DNA from: Taenia hydatigena
Taxonomy: Eukaryota > Platyhelminthes > Cestoda > Cyclophyllidea > Taeniidae
Reading direction: 5' to 3'
Assembly: GCA_036345935.2 (NCBI GenBank)
Contig: JADWOT020000001.1
Location: 28,066,143 to 28,130,142, forward strand
Length of the DNA: 64,000 nt
Shown piece by piece: positions 24,490-33,972 of the stretch (positions are counted from its first letter, which is position 1; the number at the start of each line of letters is the position of its first letter). Under the pieces are notes generated by a model. It searched no databases and was not told the DNA's origin. It saw only the letters and a list, made by a program, of their open reading frames with translations. The position numbers and the translations under genes were made by a program.

Positions 24490-25685
24490 TACAAGCCTTC
24501 AGTGGATTGACCTGTGGTCTCGATGGCAAACGCTCCAAATTTAGCTCCAGTCTAACAGAGGACAGGTGAGAGGGAGGAGGAGGCAGTATTGGGCAAGAGA
24601 AAGAAAACAGTTGAATGAGAAATCATTTTAATAAAAGTCATTGATTACGCACAACGCTCTGCAGTTCCTCAAATGCAGCATCACCCTTCCCTTCAAAGTC
24701 ATAATGAAAGAACCAACTTCAACATTTCCGAGGTCTCCACTTCACCCACATTGTTCAGTCTACCACCGCCTTGGCTCTAAATCAACTTTCCCACCCTCAC
24801 TAACAACACCATCCTCCACTACAGCAGAAACTCTTGCATTCCAACTCCTCCAATCAACCCCTTTCAGCGTCATGCGTGCGCATGCACAATTCGTTGGGGG
24901 AGTGAACTGCTGAGTGCAAAACAATTCAAAGAAAAGAGATTCCAATCAATCGGTCGATGGACCGCACCTCTGTGCCTTCGGAAAGCAAACACCTATCAAC
25001 GCTTGTGAACATCGTCATCATGAGGGGAAAGGTCACATTCTTACTAGTTTTCGCCCCATCAAACCCTCCATCAACCATCAGTTGACTCTTTCAGCAAATC
25101 CCCTCCAACCTCGTATTTGACACGCCTGACTGATTGCAGAAGAAGACTGCCCCACGACCACCTCACTACTCCCAGTAGCATCCCGAGTGCACGCATCTGC
25201 TCCTTTCATCAACTAATCGACCTTACATTCCGCACCCATCTACCTAACCCCACCACAACTCACATCCATTTCGGTTGAAGGGTTCGTGATTAAGACTGGA
25301 ATCGCCCACCGGAATAAAACTTCCCAGAAGCAAATTGATATTAAATTAGCTTGTGGGTTGCCGCCAAGTGCGACGTCTTATCTGGACAGCCTAATCGAGT
25401 GCGTGGATGTGAATGTTGAAGCAGTAAGAAAAACAGGACATCTACGTGACGAGTCGACACAGTAGGTCCCTTCTACACTAGTGCGGTTGATGGCGCTGCA
25501 GAAGCGGTTTCAACTTCGACCTCACTGGCGGTCGGGAAAGCGCAGCAGACCAAAGACATTTAAACAAAGGAGAAAAAACTCTCCACTTCACTCGCACAAT
25601 CAGAGGGCAAGATAATGTAGGACGGCAGCACCTCACAGAGGATGGCCACAAGGGCCGATGATTTACTTTAAAATAACAATCAGAA
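24490..25685 (+). repeat. Repeat family I, copy 2
   Basis: Partner of 18735-19848 and one of the better preserved pairs in the window. It has a local insertion around 24690-24750 and 24940-25010 relative to copy 1. It contains GCAGGCAT-free, CT-rich sequence at 24770-24850 and no known protein. Confidence 0.85.
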
Positions 25686-25689
25686 AACC

Positions 25690-26270
25690 TATTTGACCAA
25701 ACAATCACATTCTTGCTTAAGGTGAGTCCAAAACGCCAACTTTACATAAGCACATAAGTAGAAAGGTGCAGCTGATAACTTACACCACAAGTGGACCATC
25801 TTGGAAGTCCACGGCGAGATTTATGACGGCGAAATCGAACTCATCGAGAGGTTTTTGGACATCACAAAGATCTGCGCCAAGGGCGGCTAAACTACGAACC
25901 AAATTTGTCTCCCGTGAGAGGTAGACGCAGCCGAGACTTCGGCACACTTCCACTCAAGATTACAATGTGCGTAACTGTCACCTACTGACATCGGGTTCGA
26001 TTAGACTCATGCGAAGACCCAAGATCATGCGCGTAAACACCATTCAAGGCGCCAGTGACTGTGAAATGTCCAGTGTATCAAGCTGGTGTACGTATGCACA
26101 CGCCACTTAATCGATGATGTTCGAAAGTGGACAAGTGATGCGCCTCTCAGTCACCTGCGTGTGGACTTTTGAGCCAACTGCCAGACTGTGGAAGCACGCG
26201 TCGTAATGCAGTAGAACCAGTCAGAAAATGCATCTACTTTACTCTCCTGTAAATGACTACCCCCTGCCGA
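25690..26270. other. Unique sequence, nothing recognised
   Basis: Short spacer between the end of repeat family I and the left palindrome arm. No open frame or repeat partner noticed. Confidence 0.3.
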
Positions 26271-27470
26271 CACGGAGGGACACCACGAAACCACCCAAGT
26301 GACACGCCACAGCGTACAAGCCACATCCCACCCCAACCCCAATCCCGACAGTAATTAGTCCAGATGAGGTCGGAAACCGCATCAGCTTCCTACCCTAGAT
26401 GCTTCCTACACCGTCCTTCCCAATCCCTCCTTTTCAACTCCTTTTCCATCCATTCTCACTCCTCAGACTAAGTCGCGATAGTAGTGGGAGGAGCACGACA
26501 GCCGCTCCCCAGCCCCCTCCCGTCGTCCCCCCAAATAGTTTGTGCCCAACACACCTAAGAGCGGAGACCTACCCACTTACCGCCTCTGAGCTGATGCACC
26601 ACTATTCATCACCTATACAGTCAGCAATAAATTAACCTCCACCCTTCCACCGCAAAAACATTTCCGCACCTGCGGAAACAAAATATGCCGCAGTTGCCAC
26701 CAGTGAACTCTGGCCCATAGCGCTTCCATTCGTTGTCGTTGTCGTCGTCGTAAAAGGACGTCTCCTTCACTCTTTCACACACCCACTGCGCAGCTCTCCC
26801 AGCCTTTCCCTTCCTTCTCCGCCACCCAGCAACCCATGCCCGTTAAGACAAACATGTGGAGACACAATGGCAGTAGTAGACCCTGTCGTCCATGCCAACG
26901 CTCGCATCGCACATCGATTCCATTGCTGCACACAAAAGGGGACAGCAACAACCCATTAAGCACAATCCAATCTTACCTGAGAAATATGTGAAGTGATAGC
27001 GAAGGCGAGATTCGCACTCATTGTTGCTGTAGCTTCTTCCTCTTCAGTGTCTATTTCAACACAAAAACGGACAAAAAAATGCACAATAACATTAATAAAT
27101 ATCGTGAATACTTATTAGCAAGAAAATAATAATGGCTAGTTGTCATATCCTTAGCAACGTAAGAGCTCCTCCCAACAAAATCTATCGTTATTAGAAAACA
27201 GACAAATTACAAGTCGCCGAAACAATCTTATCGCTTCAAGTGCCATACAGCGAAAGGTGTGCGTGAGTAGGCATCGTAGTTGGAAAACAAAACGTCCTAA
27301 CAGCCACATTATGAGACTTTTGCGTTTACTTTAACCAAGTCACAAATCCCTTCATCAAATTGGACCTCACTCATCAAAACTCATCCTTACTAATACAACA
27401 AACGCCTTGAAAACAGCCAAAGCAATCGTACTCAAACCAAAGAAGTGTTTTGCAGTAAAAAAACCAACGC
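26270..27470 (-). repeat. Left arm of a 7-kb palindrome
   Basis: Reverse complement of 31430-33120. Matching landmarks: TTCACTGGTGGCAACTGCGG and CATATTTTGTTTCCGCAGG (reverse complement of 26660-26710), the two-exon piece at 26767-27050, and AAAGAAGTGTTTTG near 27440. Relative to the right arm it lacks about 500 bp (32 kb region) and has an extra AT-rich segment around 27070-27170. Substitutions are frequent, so the duplication is old. Confidence 0.85.
26767..27050 (-). CDS. Two-exon coding remnant in the left palindrome arm
   Basis: First exon about 27050-26977: acidic start (TEEEEATAT), then MSANLAFAITSHISQ, ending in CAG followed by GTAAGA. A 51-nt intron (26976-26926) has a pyrimidine-rich end and TGTGCAG. 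The second exon opens at 26925 with QWNRCA and runs 52 codons to TGA at 26767. The same exon, intron and splice sites occur in the right arm at 31769-31951, but there the second exon diverges and stops after 18 codons. At the position of the right arm's ATG this copy has ATA, and a TAG just before ACACTG could serve as a splice acceptor. No family recognised. It could be a fragment of a longer gene or a decayed duplicate. Confidence 0.35.
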
Positions 27471-27592
27471 GATTAAGCAATGCACACGCAACTGCAATTC
27501 CTCCACACTCTCCTCTCTTTCCCTTATTCTCCTCCTTCCTCCACTCACTCATTCCCACTTTTCCTCCCTCAATACACCTTTTGTCTTTGCAG

Positions 27593-27676
27593 TGGAGAAG
27601 ACGCCTTCGTAACATCATCCGACGTGTGCTGCGCTCACTTTCTTCTTGTTGTCCCTGTTATTGTTGTCGCCGTTGA
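27593..27676 (+). CDS. Possible 3' exon with basic helix and Cys-rich tail
   Basis: A pyrimidine tract of about 90 nt (27496-27590) ends in TTTGCAG, a near-ideal 3' splice site. The frame that follows reads WRRRLRNIIRRVLRSLSS and then CCPCYCCRR before TGA. The sequence suggests an amphipathic basic helix with a cysteine cluster of a kind often lipid-modified at membranes, but this is inference from composition. No donor or upstream exon is identified. The downstream DNA is a GTT/GCT-rich simple repeat, so the Cys run may partly reflect TGT repeats. Confidence 0.2.
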   Translation, partial: WRRRLRNIIRRVLRSLSSCCPCYCCRR

Positions 27677-27856
27677 TGCTGTTGATGTTACTGTTGCTGT
27701 TATCGTTTCGGGTTGATTGACCTGTAAATGCGATGTATTTGTGCATGCTTGATTGAAATAGATGATGCCTTTTTGCGCCACTAACACATCGTCCAGGCCT
27801 TGGGACAGTGGGAAGACGGACACTCCTCATCGCCAAACGCCGACGTCATGTTTGCT

Positions 27857-28590
27857 GCCATCTGAAAACGCAGCTTACACCCCACCAACTAACAAGAGGT
27901 TAGGCGTGATTTTGTACAAGTGTTCATCTTTTGTGAAGGTGAACGACACCTGCAAGACATTGTGAGTAGGGTCAGTCCATTACTCCAATTAAGCCACGCG
28001 TCTATCCGTTTAGAATTAGAACTTTGCTACAAAACGTGCTTGAAGTAAATTGACGTACACAAATAATTGACAAAATGACATTCCTCGCTGTCGTTTGAAC
28101 CACCTTTACGACTTGTTGGCAAACCTTACAGCATCACTATTATGCATTTAAATTACTCATATACAAATGTTAAGAACTTTCTCATTTAGCGCACTTTGTA
28201 AATTGCCATTAGTACATTCGCTACTCAAATTACACGCAAAAGTCAAAACCGTTGGTATTTGTCGTAATTATGGTTCCATCAAAATTACATAAAAATTTAA
28301 AGTTCGTTTGTTTTACCGGACGAGCTTTGAACTGATTAGCCAGATTTGTGTGCGGCTTGAGTAGTTTGCACGTGTTTTCGTGGATAGATTTTCTGAATTA
28401 ATGCGCTTTTATCTGCTGCCAAAAGTTAAAAAGCCAGTTAGCGTTAAGTATCTTTTTATTATTTTTAGTTAGCTAGTTGTTGTAAGGTACTTTAAATGTC
28501 GATTTATTTCCTTTATACACATACTTGTTAGAGTAGACGCAAATGCCTCTTAATGTGGCTATTGACGGTTACTTTTCATCTGCAAGGTTG
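27857..28590 (+). repeat. 730-bp direct repeat inside the palindrome, copy 1
   Basis: Matches 30384-31113 from CCATCTGAAAACG through ACCGGACGAGCTTTGAA to TTTTCATCTGCAAGG. It covers the terminal exon and 3' region of the minus-strand gene. On the plus strand a short frame (YTPPTNK, YKCSS, DTCK) is open in both copies. Confidence 0.85.
28503..28508 (-). terminator. Poly(A) signal AATAAA of the minus-strand gene
   Basis: AATAAA on the minus strand, about 60 nt after the predicted stop at 28569. It lies inside the first copy of the 730-bp direct repeat. The second copy has AACAAA at the matching place, so the signal is lost there. Its distance and orientation support the 3' end of the gene at 28.57-29.48 kb. 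Confidence 0.45.
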
Positions 28591-29478
28591 ATAGGTGGTG
28601 TTCACTCACCCGACGTGCTGTCTGGACCAACGATTTCGTGAGTAGATGAGGGGATCGGTGGGGGACTGTTGGCCGCCGCCGACTCCTGCCTACCCTCGAG
28701 ACGGACAACCGATGATGACGATCCGCGTGTGGTTGGAGCTTGCATTGACTGCACTGTATCATTGTCGCCACCTCCCCAAAAGGCACCAACCACGTGGTTG
28801 GGTGAGGAGGCGCTGAGGTACTGGGAGGTGGGCGTGCTACTGGTGGTGGGTGGCATAGCTGACCCTTCTTCCTGCGCTTGCGCCTGCCCCTCACGGTCCT
28901 GGTGAGGAATGAGCAAGTCCTCCACTTCGAAGTTCACCTCTAAGCCTACGTGAAGGGAAGGAGGAGAAGTGGTTTACCACACCGAATTGGTTCGAGAGTG
29001 AGTCTCATCAATGAATGAATGAAGGCATAAAATGAATGAGTGGAGGGAGTGGACATGAGAAACGAAGGATGAGTTCGACCATGTTCACGCAACGTACTGG
29101 AGGATATGGAGGACTGAGATGGGGATGACTGGGACAGGATGGGTGAGGCCAGCAATGCTTGAGACGCTGGTGATGGCATTAGCGTCTCCTCCTCCTCCGC
29201 GGCCTCCACCGGCTCCATTAACTCCGACGGCTGCGTTGGCTGCACTGGCTCCGCCTCCTCAGTCACGACCAACTCGTCCTCCTCTGAAACACACAGTGTT
29301 ATTAGTGACGCTGACGCCTCTCAATCGCACAACACTTACCAGCAGGTTGAACACTCGGCGCTGCTCACAGACATCTCCGACGAGCTTCGCTCATCTGCAT
29401 GTACCTGTACACGCAGAAGAGGATGCTCAGGAGGAAGTCCTCCTCGGCTCTCGCAATATCAACCACGTAATTGCTCAT
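28569..29478 (-). CDS. Multi-exon gene for an acidic, Ser/Pro-rich protein of unknown function
   Basis: I do not recognise the family. ATG at 29478 (context AAAATG, after an in-frame TAG) opens exon 1, which ends at a strong GTAAGT donor after 29340. Exon 2 runs 29281 (or 29283) to about 29089 and encodes an acidic stretch rich in Glu/Pro, then a Ser/Gln-rich stretch. A 143-nt intron ends in a pyrimidine tract and ACGTAG. Exon 3 (28945-28610, 112 codons) encodes VNFEVEDLLIPHQD and then low-complexity Ser/Thr/Pro/Gln sequence. A GTGAGT donor and TTGCAG acceptor define a 30-nt intron before a terminal exon reading D-E-K-stop. Unspliced, the frame stops three codons after the donor, so the C terminus hardly changes. 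Exon 1 is a problem: the ATG frame meets a TGA before the donor, so an extra tiny intron, an indel or decay must be assumed. The product is about 215-225 residues and probably disordered. Exons 2 and 3 are the best supported. Confidence 0.55.
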
Positions 29479-30383
29479 TTTCTATTAACAGAAGACTGGT
29501 TCCTTCAATGTCTACTACAAGCATGATGACTTTAAATTGCCGCAAGACTAACATGATTGGCAGTTCTCTATGTTATTACTTAGGCCACATGGGCATGGGA
29601 TGTGCTGCCTAGCGATAGGATTGTTTGCGTTGAAAGTGGTAAGGGTTATGAAGGACAACTAATTTTGCCTGTCATTATTATTTGGACGATAGAACTGACT
29701 GGTTAGTGGATTGGTTGTGTTGCGCGTGGATAGTGGCTGCATGTGATAGGTTGTAAGTATGCCGCAGTGCTTGTGTATGTTTTGTATGCGTTTGGGCTGC
29801 GATCATGAAGAGTCGTTGTTAGTTGGCTGTGGGAGGAGGGTAGAGAATCTGAAGAGCCTCTTTCTTCTTCTAAGATGAAGAAGAAGAAAGTATTAATGCA
29901 GGTGTGTCTGCTCATAGGAAGCGACGGTGCTGAGGGATGTGTGCCGCGCAATCAAATTAGATAAATAGAAGAATGGATGGAGGGAAGGATGGAGACTTGG
30001 ATTTGTGAAGGTGTAGGCGAGAGGAAGAAGTGGAGAGTAGTGAAGTTGTGAGCTGCACAGAAGGGAGAGTTGTGAATTGAGGAGCTGTGGAGGTGGGGTA
30101 GGGTAAATGTCATGTCTCCTGACAGAGACATGATCAACTATCCCAGTAGAATCGAACCTGTTTTCACAATTGCATTCTGATTTCTGGCAGATCAGGTAAA
30201 TTCAGACAATTAGCAGTCATGTCATGACAGCTACCACACGAGGTAGAAGGTCAGGTAGCACTCCATTGAATGGAACAACTGCCAATGCGATTGATGCTCA
30301 ACTCAGGAAGCAATTACGAGGCTGGCTACTGTGCCACTGCGCCTATGTGTAGTGGGATATGCAGGCATCGCAACCGAAAATTG
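29479..30383. other. 5' flank of the minus-strand gene, no further exon found
   Basis: Upstream sequence of the gene. It holds a perfect 12-bp hairpin (29860-29890) and an 8-bp hairpin (30111-30132). Short minus-strand frames here lack coding character. No TATA box or CpG-rich promoter is obvious. Confidence 0.3.
29860..29890. repeat. Perfect 12-bp inverted repeat (pyrimidine/purine hairpin)
   Basis: CTTTCTTCTTCT pairs exactly with AGAAGAAGAAAG across a 7-nt loop (AAGATGA). It could form a stem in RNA or a cruciform in DNA. Confidence 0.85.
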
Positions 30384-31113
30384 CCATCTGAAAACGTAAC
30401 TTACACCCCACCAACCAACAAGATGTTAGGTGGGATTCGCTACAAGTGCTCATCTTTATTGAAGGTGATCGACACCTGCAAGTCAATTTAAGTAAGGTCA
30501 GTTCATTGCTCCAATTGAGCAACTCGTCTATTCGTTTTGAATATGAACTTTGTCACAAAGCACATGCTTAAAGTAAATTGAAGTGTACAACCTAATGACG
30601 AAATGACGTTACTCGTTGTTGTTCGAACTGCTTTTACGATTTGCTGACGAATCTCACAATATCACTATTATACATTTATGTTACTAATATGTAAATATTA
30701 ACAGTGTTCTCATTATGTGCGCTTTGTAAACTGTCATTCGTATGTTTGCTGCCCAAATTATACCAAAAGCCAAAATTGTTGGTATTTGTTGTAACTATAT
30801 TCTTATCAAAAATACATAAAAATTCAAAGCTTATTTGTGTTACCGGACGAGCTTTGAATTGATTAGCCAGATTTGTGCGCGGCTTGCGTAGTTTGCACGT
30901 GTTTTCGGGGATAGTTTTCAGGATTAATGCGCCTTTATCTGCTGCTAAAAGTTGGGAAGCCAGTAAGTATCAAGTATTTTTTTTATTATTTTTAGTTAAC
31001 TAGTTGTTGCGAGGTATTTTAATGTCAATTTGTTTCCTTCATACTCATACTTGTTAGAGTAGACGCAAATGCCTCTTAATGTGGCTGTTGACGGTTACTT
31101 TTCATCTGCAAGG
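30384..31113 (+). repeat. 730-bp direct repeat inside the palindrome, copy 2
   Basis: Partner of 27857-28590, same orientation, about 2.5 kb away. It is collinear almost throughout with small indels. The boundary at 31113 falls exactly at the splice acceptor of the gene's last exon. Confidence 0.85.
31081..31113 (-). pseudogene. Orphan copy of the terminal exon of the 28.6-29.5 kb gene
   Basis: The end of the second direct repeat reproduces the TTGCAG acceptor followed by ATGAAAAG and TAA. These are the same splice acceptor and D-E-K-stop exon found at 28569-28579. Immediately upstream on the minus strand the sequence becomes unrelated, so no matching exon 3 is visible. It is a duplicated 3' end without a gene body, or the last exon of a gene whose other exons I cannot find. 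Confidence 0.45.
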
Positions 31114-31768
31114 TCTCCTCACGTGCATTTTTTCCTGCATAGATATAAATTTTGACTGTTTTTGCAGTTTATGAGGTTATTTGTTTTTTACCGACGGTTA
31201 AATTTGAGCAATGAGGCGTGATTTTGTGGAGAGGTGCTAAAACCTTACGAAGTGCTTGGAAATCACTTGCTTAGTGCTTTCTTGCAATTAAGCACCAATT
31301 TTACGAGTGTGTCGATGCATGTTTATGCCTTCTTTACCGGCTTATTTGTTAGACCAACCGCTTCAGAAACAGCCGCAGTTGCTGTCATAACTTTTTGTTC
31401 TCCGTTTGCACTGCCTGCTTGCATTGATTTTGGTACTACAAAACACTTCTTTGGATTGAGTGCGATTGCTTTAACTGTTTTTAAGCGGTTCCTTATTTTA
31501 GTAAGAATGAGTTTTGATGAAAGAGGTCCAATTTGATAAGGGGACTTGTAACTATGGTAAAGTGAACACAAAGGACTCATAATGTGGTTGTTAGACGTTT
31601 TGTTTCCCAACTACGATGCCTACTCACGTGCACATTTTGCTGTATGCCACTTGAAGCGAAAAGTTAGGATTGTTTTGGCGATCTGTAATTTGTTTGCTTT
31701 CTTGCTACGAAGTGTTAACCATATTTATAAATCTTATTATGCATTATTTAGCTCGTTTTCGTGCTAAA

Positions 31769-31951
31769 ATGGACACTGAAAAAGAAGAAGCTGCAGCAGT
31801 AATGAGTTCGAATCTCGCCTTTGCTATCACTTCACAAATTTCTCAGGTAAGATTGGATTGTGCTTAATGAGTTATTGCTGTCCCTTTTTGTGTGCAGCGG
31901 TGGAATCAATGTGCGTCCATATGTTGGGTGGGAAAGTGCTGTTCTCCTTAA
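31769..31951 (+). CDS. Two-exon coding remnant in the right palindrome arm
   Basis: ATG at 31769 (AAAATGG, good context) opens MDTEKEEAAAVMSS and continues NLAFAITSQISQ to the donor after 31846 (CAG/GTAAGA). The 51-nt intron 31847-31897 ends in TGTGCAG. The next exon reads RWNQCASICW and stops at 31951. The first exon differs from its left-arm counterpart by scattered substitutions without any frame break, while the second exon is altered after about 20 nt by a segment of roughly 500 bp present only in this arm. The inserted segment probably truncated the downstream frame. The intact gene may be elsewhere. No function is assigned. Confidence 0.4.
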
Positions 31952-33028
31952 CCTGCTTTATCTGTGCTGTTTTCATTACTATGATATGCGTGTTGTTGGC
32001 GCACATGGATGGCGGAGTGGGGGGGGGGGCAGGACGAGGGATGTTTGTTGTGTCGATGTGATCCCTGCTGTGAAACGTGTTGTGTAGGGGGCCTCGGTGA
32101 TGGCTTAATGGTAGGTTGCTCAGCTTTGATGGCATAAGTTGGTGTCTCTGAGTGTGGTGGACGCAGCAGGGATAAAAGCGGAGTGGCTAGTGGGGAACTT
32201 GGGCATCACCACATAGACTGTACTTTGTAGCAGTCCTAGGTGTTTGCTTGTTGGGGTGCCTGTTTTTTTCATATTAGTCGTTATTTTTGTGGATGTTAGC
32301 TTTGCAGCGCTTTGGACCCCCGCACATTGGTCTTTCCATTGTTTGGTTTTTTTCCTTTTCAGATGCTACAAACGTACCTTGGTGGTTGTGATGGTGAGGT
32401 AACATGTGATGAGTGTGTGGAATGATAGGCAATGCGAGATGTTGGAGCGATTCGCCGTGGCTGTGGCGGCGGCGATAGCGTCTCCGTCTGGATTGTGCGA
32501 TGCGACTGTTGGCGTATGTTTGTCATCGCGGGCATGGGTAGCTGGGTGATTAAGTGGGTGGGTGGCGGAGAAGGAGGGGAAAGGCTGGGGGAGCTCTGCC
32601 ATGGATGTGTGAAAGAGTGAAGGAGACGTTCTCTTACGATGACGACAACGACAACGAATGAAGGCGCTATGGGCCAGAGTTCACTGGTGGCAACTGCGGC
32701 ATATTTTGTTTCCGCAGGTACGGAAATGTTTTTGTTGTGGGAGGGTGGAGGTTAATTTGCTGCTGACTGTATAGGTGATGAGTAGTGGTGCATCAAATCA
32801 GAGGCGGTAAGTGGGTAGGTCTTCACTGTTGGGTGTGTTGGGCGCGAACAATTGGGGCAGGGGGGGAGAACGGCTGTCGTGCTACTCCCACTACTATTGC
32901 GACTTAGCCTTAGGAGCGAGAGTGGATGGAAAAGGAGTTGAAAAGGAGGGCTTGGGAAGGACGATGTGGGGGGCATCTAGGGTAGAAAGCTGAGGCGGTA
33001 TCCGACCTCACCTGGACTAGTTACTATC

Positions 33029-33064
33029 GGGGTTGGGTTTGGGGTTGGGGTTGGGGCAGGGTTG
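33029..33064 (+). repeat. G-rich GGGGTT-type tract
   Basis: Six runs of three or more G separated mostly by TT (GGGGTTGGGTTTGGGGTT and following). It satisfies the usual pattern for an intramolecular G-quadruplex. It resembles ciliate telomere units but is short, internal and paired with a shorter C-rich tract in the other palindrome arm, so it is a local expansion. Confidence 0.8.
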
Positions 33065-33120
33065 GCTTGTACTCTGTGGCATGGTACTTGGGCGGATCGG
33101 TGGTGGTCTCTCGTGTCGGC

Positions 33121-33312
33121 ATGAGGATTGGGTGTGCCTTTGCCGATCTGCGCCTAGCTCTTAGAAGGATAAGTAAGGAGGCATTGTCATCTTGGCTTTT
33201 TCTAAATGTTTTAGCTACAGTGCTTTCGGAATACCTGGAGGATGTGGAGATGGTGGGTACCCCACGGCACATCGACAGTTGGTGGACGCGGTTCTATCGA
33301 ACCAAGGGGTGA
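33121..33312 (+). CDS. Small open frame at the edge of the right arm
   Basis: ATG at 33121 starts a 63-codon frame, MRIGCAFADLRLALRR then a hydrophobic middle SSWLFLNVLATVLSEYL and a polar end finishing WWTRFYRTKG before TGA. It starts just where similarity to the left arm ends, so there is no second copy to compare. A different frame (33165-33452, no ATG start) stays open across the same DNA and reads on to a stop after RFLPQQ, so only one can be real. A GTAAGT donor sits at 33457. No family recognised. Confidence 0.25.
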   Translation: MRIGCAFADLRLALRRISKEALSSWLFLNVLATVLSEYLEDVEMVGTPRHIDSWWTRFYRTKG

Positions 33313-33487
33313 CTCAGCCTTTCTATGCTTTGCCTCCTCCACTGTGTCCTGTTTCCGCCAATGTCTGGTGCCACTTCTGTTGTTGCGTATGCGTGAACTT
33401 CATTGGTGAGGACATTGGTTCTTTCATCCAACGATTCCTACCGCAACAATAGTTTCGTAAGTCCTTTACATTCATTAGCTGTTATCA

Positions 33488-33643
33488 ATGGCGTCTAGCC
33501 TTTCTTTGACACGTGGCGGCACAAGAGCTTCAAGTTATTACAGACTCACTGCAGATAATGTGTTTTGTCTGGGTGTACAAGTGAATCATTCATATCAAGT
33601 TTCGTGCTTTTCTTGGATTTATGCAAAGTTTCTATGCAGTTAA
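33488..33643 (+). CDS. Short open frame, 51 codons
   Basis: ATG at 33488 in a fair context (ATCAATGG) opens MASSLSLTRGGTRASSYYRL and runs to TAA at 33643. It lies in sequence not repeated elsewhere in the window and between two other small frames. There is no homology I recognise, and length alone gives little support. Confidence 0.12.
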   Translation: MASSLSLTRGGTRASSYYRLTADNVFCLGVQVNHSYQVSCFSWIYAKFLCS

Positions 33644-33972
33644 CTTGCTCATTGAAATGCAAGCACTGTCTCGACTTATGCAAGTAAACGAAGCCAAACC
33701 AAGGGTGATGTGTTTGTAGCAGGTTATATCAATGTTTTTTTTAAAAAACGGGTTTATTTCACAAGAAAAACACGGCTGGAAAGGTTTTATTTTTTCAAGT
33801 TGTCAGGTTTCTTGTATTTTGAAAAGGTAGAAAGTGTTGGAGGGAAAGATGGAAATGTATTTTGCAGCCTTAAAGTACTAGCAGTAGTCAGTATTTGCGG
33901 TTGAACTAATTGGTGGAAAGGCTTAAACGCATTAAAGGGTGTGAATTTTAATATTACTAACTCCATTCGCTG

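Larger units (their letters stand above)
31430..33120 (+). repeat. Right arm of the 7-kb palindrome
   Basis: Inverted partner of 26270-27470. It includes an arm-specific segment at about 31915-32430 with an 11-base G run (32019-32029), and an expanded GGGGTT tract near its outer end where the left arm has only short C runs (26330-26345). Confidence 0.85.

Noticed and set aside
25985..26015. tRNA B-box-like GGGTTCGATTAG
   Set aside because: No matching A-box or cloverleaf arms could be placed around it.
28669..29526. Plus-strand frames (28669-28905 and 29119-29526) opposite the gene
   Set aside because: They are shadows of exons 2 and 3 on the minus strand, where splice signals and composition fit better.
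33029..33064. Telomeric repeat array
   Set aside because: Too short and irregular, internal, and part of a duplicated arm; metazoan telomere units would be TTAGGG-like arrays.
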